From Athripsodes cinereus (taxonomy: Eukaryota; Arthropoda; Insecta; Trichoptera; Leptoceridae), in contig OX388316.1 in NCBI GenBank assembly GCA_947579605.1, positions 18,727,290 to 18,791,289 of the forward strand: a stretch of DNA of 64,000 nucleotides, read 5' to 3'. Within the stretch, counting starts at the first letter, position 1; every line of letters begins with the position of its first letter. The position numbers and the translations under genes are program-made. The notes beneath the pieces are model-generated. The model made no database searches. It was not told the origin of the DNA and saw nothing but the letters and a program-made list of their open reading frames with translations. Shown here in pieces: positions 25,801 to 40,800 of this stretch.

Positions 25801-28800
25801 ACTAACTCAGTCATGCCTAGAATTCTTCATAACTAACAAATATTTTTAATATTATTCTAGCGTCACTCTCTTGAAGAGTTGACAGATTCCGATTCAGGAT
25901 GCACTTCGCCAGAGAATAGATTGAAGAATTCTGTTTCTCCACAATTGAGAAGGAGTGATTCTGGATATAAATCACCCACAAGATCAGCATCTCCAAATAT
26001 TAAAAACCAGCGAAGGCTTTTAATACCTCCATCTTTCCCAGAACAGGATGCCATGTCTTGTGCTGAGAACTATAAAGCTATTATTAATAACCTGCATTTA
26101 CAAAGTTTAGAAAGCATTTTTGAAAATGGTTATAGTAACGATGAGATTAAGGATAGACTAGAAGGTATGATGTTGAGGACACATTCAGAGAGTGACAGAA
26201 TATGTCTCGAACAGGTCTTACAACTTCTATGGAATCTTCAAGCTCTTGGGAATAGCTTGAATGATGAAGATTTTTCTATGGTAAGTGTCAAGAGTTAAAA
26301 TAAGACAATATTATTTGAATTACATATTAGCGAAATCACAGTTTCCTTCTGCCCAAACTATCAAAATGAGAAAATTTTAATACCTGGTAGTACTTACTTT
26401 CTTGGAACATTTCAGATATTCAAAATAAATATAAATCCTGTTCTAAATTCCCTTATTCAAATTGACAGCTACAATTTATAGATCTGTCAAAAAATTTCCA
26501 GTAATTTTTGATTCGGCACATTTCAATTATAATTTTCTTATCCATATACAGCTTTCAGTTTTATTTTTTTTATTTTTTTTACATATTTATAAATTTGTTT
26601 TAGGTGAAATCTAAAAAGATTGTAGAGAATGATTTAAACAAATGTGATTTTGACCAACAGACGAAATCAGGAAAAATTATAGCAACCGTCTCGCCGTACT
26701 CACAAAAAGCTTTAAATAATAAATCTAATGATCTCATAAAAACAGTATCAAATGACGAAGTAGATTTAGCTAACTTTACATCAAAACAAGAATCAAAGAA
26801 AATATTATTTGGACTACAAGAAAGTGGAATATTTGAAGAAGGAGATTGGGAAAATAAATCCACACAAACAGATTGTTACGACTGCGTTTGTCCTGAACCT
26901 GAAAGTGATTTAGCAACAGAAGTATTGAGGTTAAATCAAATTAGAGAGCAGCTAGAGAAATCTGGTGCTATCAAAAATAAAAACGCAGTTAATGTCTGCA
27001 ATTCAAACAGTAGTCCGATAGATTTAAAACAACAAAGGAGAAGGGATAAGAAGAAGATTGAATTGTATGAAAGTCGTATAGTTTTATTGGAAAATAAATT
27101 GTCTATTTATGAAAGTTCGGATGATGTGAGACAGAAGAAATTGGCACAAAGACTGCAGAGGGAAGCTGATTTACAATCCAAAGTTAAGGTATACATTAAA
27201 ATCAAAACTAAGTGGATATGTAACCTATTTAGATAATTACATTGGCATGGTAATATCATTGTGTGTTTATCTTTTTCAGAATCTTGAGTTTGATTTATCA
27301 AAACTCAAGAAGAAATATATTATTCTTGAGGAGGAGAGGTGTGAGTTCGAGGAAGCTGAAAACGATACAAGGCTTCATTGCCAAGAGTAAGTACAAATCT
27401 TTTTCAAAATTTGTGCTTTCAAAAACATATTTCAAATTGTTAGAAAAATATCAACAAATATATTTATTAACTCAAAGAGGTCATCATATATTTCACAAGA
27501 CATTATATTATTTATTTTACATAATAATATTATAAATATTTGGCCATAATGAATGCTTTATTTTTTGTCTTAATTTATTTAGCAGCATACCCCGCTGTGT
27601 TCCCATGAAATATATGCACTCATTGTATTCAAATTATAATTTAGTTTTATTTTATTCCAGACTAGAAGCCGAGTTTGATATATTAACAGCAAAGCTCCGA
27701 GACCTTGACGATCAAAGGAGTTGTGCCCGGAACGAAGCTGAGTGTTACAGGCAGCTAGTGGAGGAGTATGAGTATAAGATAATGACAATGCAGCAACATG
27801 AGAAAGATCTGATGAACAAGTCTGATCTTATGGAGAAACTGGTGCCTGTATTAGTGTCGTACAATATGTACAGCTTATTGGAAGAACTTACTGTAAGCAA
27901 TGTGTGATACTAATAGTCGAACATGTCTCAGATATGTCAAGATATGATGAGCAATAGAAATAATGATAAAATATTAGTGCATTTTTACCATTTTGACAGA
28001 CTCGAAAAGAATCATTCAATAAGAATTGGAAAACATTGTTTAAATTTTTTCTTTCTTGAATCAACAAAAGTGTTTTAATTTATTAATGTTTTTAACACCA
28101 AACAGTTAATTTTAAACATGCCTTTAATAAATTATTGCTTTCTTTACTTCTAATTCTTTTAAAATTCATTTAACATGATGATTTCTAGATATTTTCATTT
28201 CATTGTACCTATTTCATATACATCATTCTTCATACAAAAGTAAACATCTTAATAACTTCTTGGTCACAAGAGAACATATCGGTTAGCTGGAAGATATTGC
28301 CTCCAGGCAATAAGCTCGCCAATTGCTCATGATTTTTTTTTCTGATCAATAAAGTGTTCTTATTATTATTATATCGATCCTTAAATTATCTAACTTATAT
28401 AAAACATATAATTATAAACACGGTGAATATATAATTTTTACTTGCAATCTTTTCAGGCCAGACAACCATGCTGCGGCAATGTATGTAACTCGTGTGACTC
28501 TTCCTGTGGTCCAGCTTTTGCACCTATGTTGATGCTGGAGTATCCTGATGGAGATTTGAAACAGATTGGAGAACAATTATCCAGGTATTATTGTTTAACA
28601 ACTTCTCTATGAATATTTATTTATTTATTTATTTATTTATTTATTTTATTTATCACTTGTATACGGCGTGAGCCTTTTACATGTTAAACATATAACAAAG
28701 CAGAAAAAAAACAATTTGACAGACAACAATAAAAACTGATAAAAAATGAATTGGTACAAATTTATAAAAATAAACATTAAGATATAACAAAAATGGTAGT

Positions 28801-31800
28801 AATTTGAACAAAAACAGCAATAGTAATAGAATAAAACAATTAAATTAAACCATACAGAGACTGGACAAAATTTGATGAATGCAAACATTAAAAGACAGAA
28901 TGTAATATACAAATCAAAACAAGTATCCAATTAAAAATAGTTCAAGATGATAATTGTCAAATTCGTTAGATTAGATGTCAAAAAAATAGAATCATTAAAA
29001 AACAACATAAATATTAAACATATAAATAGATTAAGAAATAATGTATAAAATTCGAAATAATAATAATAATAATTAATTGATAATAATATTAATAAGCAAT
29101 GGACAGATGATTAAGTAAAAATCAAAATCGTGAAATGATATTCAATTGATTAATTGTCAAGTAAGTCAAAAAAAAAAGAACACAAAAAACAGCAATACAA
29201 GTACAAATTGATGCAGTCATTGGAAACATACCTAGTATTAGGTGAAGCGACCCTCGATTGCCCGTTGTTAGTTTACATATGGAAATAATAGTTTATGACG
29301 TCAGATTTATATTTTTGGAAACTGTCGGCAGCAATGTCAGTGCAGTCTCCCACCAGGTTACCCAGTCTATGAACCCGAACCATGGGTGAATGATACATGT
29401 AATTGTTTCTAGCGTTGTACTCATGAAACAATAACGATTGTCTAGTAGACCTAGTAGGAACGTGGAACTGGATGAGTTCTAAGAGTTCTGGGGAATTTAT
29501 TGCACCGCTTAGTAGTTTATGTAGGAAGCAAACATCAAACATGTTTCTTCGGTTCTGCAAACTCAAAAATTTAAGTTCTGTCATTAAAGAGGCGTAGTCA
29601 ATATCTTCTATCGGAATTCCCATTTTATAGTTAATAAGTCTCAGAAACTTTTTCTGAATATACTCTTAATTTTGTGCAGTTTCCTTCCAAAATACAGATA
29701 ATGACAATTATATATCTATTTAGAATATTCACCTATTTTTTATTGTTAACTGGATTTGCGTACAAAACAACAATTTATATGGTGGTTGGTAATTTATAAT
29801 GATGATAATATAGATAATTAATTGAAATAAAATATTCTCACAGATTCACCGTGTATATATTTTTTACCAACTCCATATAATAAGCAGAAGGAAATTATAT
29901 AAAAGAAAAGTCTGACTCCATTTAGTAATGCATTAAGGAAAGGAATGAAAGAGGATTTTACTTACATGAAAAATAACACTTACAAATTTATTCACCAAAC
30001 AATTCAAGATCTAAATATATGAGATCCAAAAAAAAATTGTTTCTATGATTTCCATTAAATGTTTCTCGATTGGTGGATCTTGTATCAGTGAATGTTGTCC
30101 ATGGACATTGAAAGTAATAATAATAATAACTAGACAACTTATTTATGATGCGCCGTTTTGTGGAAAAAACCACCGCAAGGGACCATTTAAGAATCATAAC
30201 ACCTCCCGAACAATAGGCAATCACTTATGACAGCCTAGAGCTATTTTCTTAGTATTGGGATACATTTCTCACTTCTCCCGATTAGATTTTGTGCATCGTT
30301 ACATTGTTTAAACATGGTTCCCTAATTGTGATGTCTAATTGATTATGTATTTATTGTTTTTGTCTTATATTTCTAATATTTTTGAACGAGATTTGTGTAT
30401 CATTTTACAATAATACATGTGACATAATTTGGTAATTGTTTGAAATTATAAGTTTTGACACACAATAAATTCTGAGAGTGTTATACATTATTGTGGTGAA
30501 GGCAGAATCTTTCTGTGATAAGGTGTTTGAAATAACCAGCATTCACAGTTAAATATTTACATATTTTGTGAAAAGAAATGACAGATAAAATGTTTGAGTC
30601 AGATTTTTGAGCTTATCAGGAAGACCGATATGGATAATCCTTTATTTTTAATGGTTCTTCATTCCTTAGTTTTGGTACACCTTTATCACTTCTTCCGATT
30701 AAATTATGTTATATTATGTTTTAACCTGTCCGTGAGTGAATAAAAAAAAAATAAAAGTGTATGGCAGAGTGAATTAATTCAACTTTCACTTTTTGAATAT
30801 TTTTTTATCGCTTGTTATAGAAAATGATCCCTAGAATAAATGTTTATAAGGAACCAACTCTCAAAAATTAATAATAACGGAGTTATATAACAAAAACAAT
30901 TTTGATACGTCATGTCTGCTCCGGTATTGTCAACAATGGGTTCAACATAAGAATATTTATTATTATTAAAAATATTTATTTTTATTTGTTTTTAACAAAA
31001 ACTTATGTAGGTACTAAAAACTAATTAAACTGTCCAGAATTAGCACAAAAAGTAAAAAAAAAATCCATAAAACACTCCACAAATAACGCCCATAGCGCAC
31101 GAACGCACGCAGCAAAATGGTTTGCAACCGCGAGTGACGGCTAGGTATTTCAAGCGGCGGTCACGTGACATTTTGTATAGGCGATAAATAAGGTTTAAAC
31201 ACGCCTATTTTTGATTTTTTTTCTTGTGATTGGTAAAGTACATCCGACAGATTGGACCAATGATGAAATTGACGAATTTGGCGGGAATACGTAAATATTA
31301 CTGGATCAAACGCACCGGTGCGTGCGTACTCCAGATCCCATAATATTTCTTGCACGCACCGGTGCGTTGGTACTCCTTTACAGGTTAAATAAATTAGAAA
31401 AAAAACTATTGTTTACAGTTTGGCGAATCAAGCAAATTCAAATGGCAGTGGTATTTGTGGTGGTGGTAAGATGTCTGGAATTGGACCTCAACATTATGGA
31501 CGAGATGATAAATCCTCTCAATTTGATGTAAGTTTTGCTAATTTTTTATATTATTTTACGAGTGAGCATATCTTATGCAATATAGAAAATAATGATAATA
31601 TATAAATCATGTATGTAATAAAGACGATTTATTTATTTATTATTTAACGGTCCTTAGTCTTATCGTACAATTTCAATTTCCTTGAACACATAAGTTGTGT
31701 TGTTTTTTACTTTTCTTCCTGTAAATAATTACGCTGACCAGATGCACTCCTTTTCCTCTTTTCTCTTCCCCTCCTTTTTCTTGTTATTTGTATGCTTTAT

Positions 31801-34800
31801 GTATTTACATATTTATATTATACGTTGAATTTCTAGTTTTTTTATACATTAATTTAGTAGTTCTGTATTTATTTTTATGTGTATTTTTGTAATATTACTT
31901 TATTCGGGCTGACTGGAAGAAATCACATGTGCAATAGGTCCACCTTTTGAATTTTTTAGTATTAGATTAGATGTGCGTGTATTCTTTATTGATGCCAATT
32001 AATTGTTTATTTATCATCTTCCTTATTTATACTTCTTCTGGTCTGGGTGTAGTGAAAAATTTTGATATCAGTTCATTAGTCAATAAATATGAAAATTTAG
32101 AATATTCTTATCTCTGGTTTGTATTTTATACATCACCAAGCAGTAAGCAATGTAAATAAAACATAAGTCAGAACAAGATCTGAAATATGAAATTATATTT
32201 TCAGGACAACACAACTTTCAATAGTGGCAACACTAACCAAAACAATGGTACAGGCTCTGGCAACCTTGGTATGGGATCTGGATCTAATAATAATGATGAG
32301 GTTAAAATGAAAATGAGAATTGAGGAGTTGGAGAAGAGAGAACTGGTATACCTGGAGACACTCACTAAAGGGGATGAAATGTGGGCGGAGATGGAGACAG
32401 GATACAAACATAAACTGAAGGAGCTGGAGGAGAATGAGGAACATCTGGTCACAAGTCTCAACAAATGGAAAGCTAAAGTTGAGGAGAAAGAAAAGAAGGT
32501 ATATATAATGTTGGTTACTATTTTGATGGTGATGGAAAGTCACTCCGAATAGAGTAGGCAGGTTTCTATATTTATCAGTTATTTGACCATCTCAAGATAA
32601 TTGAGTGTGAGATTGATATTCAACCAAAATTAAAGAAATACATGTCATTATCCTCGTAGTGTAAAAAGTATAAATTCAAATGTATTGACAGTTTTGCAGG
32701 AAAACTAAATACACTTTACTTTATATCTGTTGATTTTATGCCTAAAGTAATATCACGATTCTCAATATATGTGTTGATTTATGAAATAAATTAAAGCAAA
32801 GCGTGTTAGTGCTCAGTTAATATTGATAGAAAGTCAAATATTTCTAAAGCACGTTAGAGTTTCATTACAGATTATAAATGTTTGAGAAAAGTTTATTAAA
32901 TATTTATTTATTTTCCCTTGCTTAATAATATCACCAGTTACTGAAGTATTTTTGATCAATTATTTTTTAAGATTCACGAAATGGAGGAGAATGAAGAAGT
33001 TTGGAGACTGGAGAGGAAAGCCTTCATGGAAGATCTGCGCGAAGTGAAGAAGATAAAGGATGACTTAGAGAAGAAGAACAGCAGGTTGCAGTCGGAGCTG
33101 GTGGATTCCAGGCACCATATAGAAGAGAAGGAGAAAGATTATCAAGTAGGAGACTAACATTAAATTCTATTATGATCATAATTACAGTAGTCTTGCGTAC
33201 ATATTATCCTGGTTTGAAAATTTGTGCTGGGAATTAGAATCTCACCGTAAATTAAAAATGAACAATAGGTTTAGTTGACTGGAAATAATTGTTTGACAGT
33301 TCAAGTCTGTTTCCTATACATTGGGGAATTCATTCATTCGATGTTCACACTACACTCTGAAGACATTGACATAGAATCGGTGTATCGTAAAAGAGAAAAT
33401 AGAGAAATAAATCCAATCTACCTTTCAAAATATGTTATTAAGTAGGTATGTGTATTAACTACGTGATACAGGAGAGGTGATTGTCCTGGTTAGGTGATGT
33501 TCTGAGAATGCCCAATGGTAGTTGGCCAAAGAGAGCACTGTTCTTCCATCCGCAAGGGTTCCGATGGGCTGGGCATCCCTCTTTCACAATACACCGTTTT
33601 TATAACAACAACATCAGAGTGCTGGGAATGTCATGGTAAAAGGTGACGCAATTAGCGCAGAGTCGCTCTGAATGGAGGAGGCTGTGCTCCCAAGAAGAAC
33701 ACTGAGGGCGATGATTGATTGATTGATTAACTGTTGCTATGGTTTAAACGTGTGGAGTAAATGAATGATGAAAATGTGATGAAGAGGATGATTTATTTAT
33801 CTGAAAGCAAGTGCAGACATCTGAGTACTATGTGGCTTAATAATGTGGATCAAATTCTCGTGTTGAGTTAGAGAAATCGGTGTGCGTATATGATAAATTG
33901 TATAAATATAGGGGAAGAGAAAGAAGTACGTAGGGATAGAGAAGTGTGTAGTTTCATTATCTCTGCCTACCCCACTTGGGATACAGTGTGAGGGTATAGT
34001 ATAATACTATAATTTTAGTATTATAGTTTATTTACTTTTTATTTTAATGATTTCAATTACAGTTGAAAGTGTCAATGGTAAAGAGCAAAACTGAATCTTT
34101 GAAGAATGAGTTGGATATGCAGAAGAGATCATCCAGCGAGATGGAGATTGAACACAAATCAGAAGTGGTCATGTTGAAGAAAGATTTGAGGAGAACTGCT
34201 GAAGAATTAAACCAATACAAAGAGTCTGTGCGAGAGCTGACGGAAGTGGTAAGGAAATTCTATTCCAATACTACTTTCTAATATAAATATTGGCTTTGAT
34301 TTATAAACATCTCATTCGGTCATTTCATTTCATTGGTGATAAATTCAAACATTTTTGTGTTTCTCCCATGATCAAGAAAGTGTCCCGAGTATTATGGTTT
34401 AATGAAGTTTGTAAATGAGAGATAATCCAAGATTTTATATTTATTTCCGTAATTAAAATGTAATCAACAATTAACAGTTATCTAATAAAAGTAATTATTG
34501 ACAGTCTGTGGGGATAATAAAATTTCTTTGTAATATTCCTACTAAGCTTTAATATAATATTTGCCCAACTGATTTTCACATTTCCAAATAATTAATTTAT
34601 AGATTTGTATAAGATTTAAGTTTAACGAAATATCCCCCTAAGCTTGTGGTAGTGGGTTAATTGTTTTGTGTTATTTGTTGTGTCTCTAAAATATTATGCA
34701 TTTATTGATTAATGTTTTTCTTTCCTCTTTCCTTGTGTGTTTGGTTTTTTAATCACCATCATTTCATATTCCAACTTAACAGGTTAAAACGTTGAGAGAA

Positions 34801-37800
34801 AATCTGACTGAAATTGAATACATGATGAGTTCTCAGAAGATTGATTATGAAGAGAAATCCAAAGCCATGTTGACAGAAATTAGAGGGAAAAGTGAAGAAG
34901 TTGAATTATTGCGATCTTCATTAGCACAGCTAGAGACTCTCCCCTCTGCTAAAGACGAGTTAGAAAATTTCACAGATTTGAGGGAAAGAACAATGTCTCC
35001 AACACCAGTACAACACCACCATGTTAGTGAAGATATCCCACCTACTAATAATACAACCCTCCTGCCCGTTATTCCTCCAACACCTCAAGTAGTCAGCCAT
35101 GTTCCAGTTCCTAACAATAATGTTCAGGGAACCTGGGACGAGCAGGTTACAACACTCATCACAATCAAAGCTATTAAAAGCCCCGGCACGGCTAATCCTA
35201 CTATAGGTGGACCATGTTACTGTGCTGATATAAAAGGACACAGTCCTGTTCCAAATAGAAAAGGTTATCAAAGTTCGTATTACAGAGAAAGTGAAGAACA
35301 TACAGCACATAATAGTTACAAGAAGGATAAAGGCAAAGTTAACTTTAACGATTGCGATATCTTGTATGGGACAAACAGTAGTAAAATAATTAATGATTCA
35401 GATATTAATCTATTTGATGCATCTGAATCAACAGCTAGTGTGCCTTTTGAATACAGAGCAAAGAAAAGTCCAGAAAGTGTCGATGTCACAAGCGGTGCGA
35501 GGGTCGATGATGGCCGTAAGAAATGTACCTGTAAAAGTCAGAATAATAATGATTTACGAGACAGAACAGAACGTAGATCTAATTCTAGTGGCAGGAACTC
35601 TAAAGATGGAGTATCAAAGCCTGGTGATGATAGAAGGGCTTGCTCGTGTAGTCGATCATGTGGTTGTAACAATCCACCAGTCTCTTGTTACTGCTGTGGA
35701 TGCAAGCAGACTGTAGATAAAACTTGCAATAAGCACAGACCAATACCACTGTTGTTACTTACAAAAACTACAGACGCACTAAATCAACAAAACAAGCCCA
35801 GTAATAAGAGCCCTAAACTTAAACCTAAAGGTAAAAAAGAAAACACACATAATGAGAAAAAGATAGCATCAGCACAGCTGACTTCAGAAAAAGCTACCTC
35901 ATACTGTGATCCCGACAGCATTGTCGATAAATCAACATCTTATAATAGCAATGATTTATATGGCAATATGGGTACAATGGAACGCTCAACATCATACGAA
36001 AATCCGTCATCACTTATCACGAACAAAAAGCCAGAGATTCCATCGCGTAAACCAAAATTGCCTAAAGGCAAGCCACCGAAGCCAGGGGATAAAAAAGGAA
36101 ATAAGAAAGACGATGTGCTGAGACTCCCCCCATTGCATTTGAAAGAGAACGTTCCCACTGAGAATTTAGAACACACCATGTGTAAGATGTTGTGCGAGTC
36201 GCTGGAATCATGTTTAGATGAGAGGACTTACATAGTCTGTCAACAGGTAAGTTAAGCAATGTATGTAGACTAGAATAAGATCACAATGAGACTCAACGGA
36301 ACATTGAAACCTTTATTGGAAAATGGGTTTAAAATGGAATCACCTTGCATTAATTAATGTAAAAACATGTATGACTGAAATCAGTACAAGTTTTTTTAAA
36401 TGTAAATAGGTACCTATATTACCTATGTTTGTATTTGGTGGGTATCTATTGCTATAAACTTGACATATTTTCACCAAATCTTCAATTCCAAACATCTTTA
36501 TCTTGCTCTATGCTTTTTACCTGTCTAGATTTTTTTTGACTTTTTAAATCCACAAATAACATATGAAAACAACACTGCAAGTCATTGAATATTGTGCACC
36601 CTTTTTACCTTATTATTATACCTTAAATAACTGACATAAAAGTATATGAATGGACATAAATAATTACATAGATTATTATTATTTTGTACAAAGTTTTAGG
36701 ATGTATTTATGGTATCACCGTTTTATTGTATCATATAAATGTTTTCATTTCATTTCAATATTTTGGGTATCTATCTCTGTTGAATTGTTGGTGGTATTAT
36801 TTACTCAAAGTAACTTAAATATTTACTTTTTCTCTACTTTTTGGGTGTGGCTGGGTTTTAGGAATTCTGCTTTTTTGGTTCGTTTGTAATACAAAGAAAA
36901 AGTGTAGAAGGATCATTTTAATATTTATACAGCCAATTCAACAAAGATTTAAAATTATTTTTTCATTATATCACCTGTAAATCACCCCATAGGCTTATCA
37001 CTCTCACCACTGTGTACATGTTGTGAGTTTTATCTGTGATTGTAATATTTCTAATTTCATTTTAAGTTGGTCGGTGATGTTAGAAATGTTCTCGATTTTG
37101 CACCTGAAGAACCACAGAGAAAAACTAACTTGTTGAATACTGCGATTGAAAAATCCATTGGTGATAATCAAATGGTACCTCTTATGTTTATACTTAATAG
37201 TATGTAGTTTGAAAGTTATTATTATGCAATATATAGACATAGTGAGACATAGTATGGTTTGTTGTACTGACATTTGATAAAGTAGCATTTGCCTTAGACT
37301 GCGACTTTTTTATATTTAAATTAACAACACAAATGACATGTAGAATCTCATATATAACTGCATACCAGTGCTACTGAGTAGTCGAATACCTGCCTTTCAC
37401 CATCTTCAGAAGTAAATTAAAGACTGGAGCCTTTTAGATAGTTTAAGAGCTGTTAATGGCTCCAAAATCAAAGTCATCAATAATTATCATCATCATCATA
37501 TAATGTTTGCTTTGGGTCAATAATATTTTTATTTTTAGTCTTTAACTTCTCAATTGCAACGGGACACTGTGACTTCGCAAATATTAAAACGATATTGGCA
37601 AGCATTTCAGCAAACTAGCATGCCAAAATATGACTCATGTACAGTTGAAGACGTTACTGAGGTACCAAACGGTTTCAATTTTAAATAGTAGTTTTTGTTG
37701 ATGAGATAGGTAGTAAAAGAACTATGTATGATGTTACTGGATGGTTATTTGTCCCCTGTTGCTAATAAATTTATGTTTATTTCAGGTAAATAAACTAGAA

Positions 37801-40800
37801 GCAGTCAAGAAGGAACAACAAACGTCCATAACACAAACGGTAAGATTAATCTTTGCTATCTCAAAGTTTCTTGTATAAATTATTTATAATTCTATATATT
37901 TTTATTCAAAACATGAGACTTTAACTTAAATAAGTGACCAATCATGGTTTTAAAATGTTGAGCTGAGTACCACAGATTGCTATTCTTTTAAAATATATAT
38001 CCAATTAGCAGTGGCGTGCCTTCCATATATGCAAAAAAGCACCGCATGCCTTCAGAATCTAAGTGGGTTATGAATTCTTACAGTGTGTCACCAGAAAACG
38101 GAACACTTCAAAATATTCCTTATTTATCGATACAACTAAATTGTTCACTACACAAAATGTAAATCGTTGATGTACATTGAATTTATTGTTATTTAAGACT
38201 TTATTTATTTTAATTACAGTTTTTCTGTCTTTTAATTAGTTATTTTAAATACTGTTTGGTGGAATCTTTGGTAAATATTAGTACTTACTCCCACTTTAGT
38301 GTAAGTCTTCAAGTGTCCTGTAAAGAACTTGTGCCAAATATTTCAACTCAGCAATGAGATAGAACTAATGCCTTATTGTATTTATAACACGGCTTGGATG
38401 GCTATAGCGGGAGACGCTGTCATGGAATAGATAATTTTTTTGGGTCATATGACTATTTAGTAAATATGTGACTATAATGTATGTAAGTACCTACTTATGA
38501 AAGCATGATCAATATAAAAAGCCTAGTCCCGCCACTGCCAATTAGGTAGATCACATTGTCTGATTCGTCAAATATGTTTAAGAGACACTATCCAAAAAAA
38601 TTACTATTTTATCATACTTAATTTAATTGCACATTAGTAAATATGTGTTTTTTTTTTTATAGGAATCTCACAATGATAATATTGACGAGGCCAAGCAGCA
38701 TACAGAATCTTCTACACCTGTGAGTATATTTAAATAGCGATTGCTACAGCTGAATAATGCCTTACTAGACTAACATTCTATTTAAGTCCATACTAACTTC
38801 TCCTTCCTTTTTCCTCCTTCAGCCTACTAACAAAATACAAACCAAAGCAAATGCAAGTTCATCATCATATGTACCCTGTAAAAATAACTGTAATAAAGTG
38901 CCGCCAAAAGATCTACCGGGGAAAAGAAATAGAATTGAGCGGTTGTGTATGAATAACAAGAAAGATTTCATTAAAAACAATGTTACAAAATCATCTTATG
39001 TTAGTCCGAAGGCTAAAAGCTGTGACACATCACCCACTAAACTTAGTCCTTATTATAAAAATAGGAAAACAGAAAATTCAATGTTGCACTTTGAGTCAAA
39101 CATCAAGCTAGTACAAGAGTGTTCTGTTAGTTATGAGACTTGTAAAAATATTAAAAGGGTCTCAAATAAAAAACCAGTCACTAAACCTAAAACCCCTCCA
39201 CCAGCTAAAGTAACCAATTTACCTAAAGTGAAAGCTAGTGGAAAGAAATCCGATACTCCCAATGAGATAAATCCATTCATGATTTTATCTCCTCTGAGAA
39301 TTCAATCATCAGAAAATGATAATACTTCTCATGATGAAATGAATACCAGTTCAACATATGATACTTGTGTTATATCACCGAATAAAGAGGCCATTATGAA
39401 AAGGTTCATTGATGAGTTTTTAGCAGCACCATTAACAGACAATATGCGGATTGATGATGTTTGTAATGATATAATAGATCCTGACATAATCCTCAATGAA
39501 TCTAATTCAAATATATCCGATATAATTTATACATCTAGTGGAATAGATATTGAGGAAGATGATGATAAGTCGATGAATTATGTCATTGAAATTATCAATA
39601 AGCCATCCGAATCAAGAGATATAGATAAAGGGGAGAGACATGCAATGTCTCCTATACCAGAAGCTTCATCGAAATCAAATGAAAGTAAACTTGATATGAT
39701 ATTTGAAAATACTGCGGCAAACAATGATAGTTTTAGCAAAATGAGCTTAGCATTGACTGATCCTTCTAGCAAGTACTTAGGAAATGCACTGACCAAAACT
39801 GCAGATTCCTCAATTAAAAATAGCAGAAGTAAATTTATATTTTCTGGAAGGTGTTACTCAGCCAAGGGTAATAGTTGTGGAGTTAAAAGTTTACCACTAG
39901 TCACTTCAAAAGGTAAAAGTGATTCTACAAACAAGATTTCTCAGAAAGACTGTCGGAAAAAATGTTTCAGCTTAACAACATTACCGACAGCAAAGGGTAA
40001 TGTTAAAGAAACAATGCGTAAACCTAGTGTTTCCTTAGATATGCTGGAAATGAATAAATCTCGATCAGTAGCACTCACAGATGCAGTAAACATAAAAATT
40101 ACCGCACCATCTACAACTGACACTGCCAGGATGAAAGAGACTAAATATTTTTCAGCTGATGTGAAAGAATATTGCAATAATTTGTTGAATTTAAAGAAAC
40201 ATTCCTCATTATGTTGTATCGGTGACTCAAGAGCTTTGCGGCGAACTGATCAAGGAAATGTTGAACATAAGGATCAAGAATCTGACTGCAAACGAACATT
40301 GTCTGAAAGTGAATTGAGCATGAGAAAACTGAAGTTATTTACACAGTATGAAAATGAACACATTGCTATAAGTAATTTAATTGAAAAGCTACATACTAAT
40401 GGACCGAGAGAATGTCTTGCTAAGGAGCAAATCAGCGAAGTAAAGTTGTCTGAAGAAATAATTACCGACTGTGGCTCGAGTGATTTTGTTGATGTGAAAG
40501 AAGAGTTGTTTGAGGAATCTACATACGAAACTTCTAGTAAAGAAGTGTTTTCACTGGCAGATACCAAAATAAAGAAAAGTAAAAGATTCAAGACGAAAAG
40601 GAAATTCCCTAAGTTGTCTTCACGTAAGACAAGAACTAAAGTTACAATCAAAATGAGAAAAAGTCATGTGATTCGAGGGAAAATGTTTTTCAATGATAAT
40701 CTAACAGGAGTGCTATCAAAAATAAATGCAGAGATTGTTTCAGCAGTAGGAATGGTGGACAGGGAGACTGTAAATGTGTTGTCAAATGTATCAGTTCAGT

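Noticed and set aside
31311..31366. CRISPR-like or attachment-site reading of the two CGCACCGGTGCG palindromes
   Set aside because: Only two short copies in a eukaryotic intron. There are no spacer units or associated genes.
22404..34248. Assignment of the coiled-coil protein to a named family (golgin, centrosomal or kinase-interacting proteins)
   Set aside because: Coiled-coil sequence gives spurious resemblance, and no family-specific motif was recognised.
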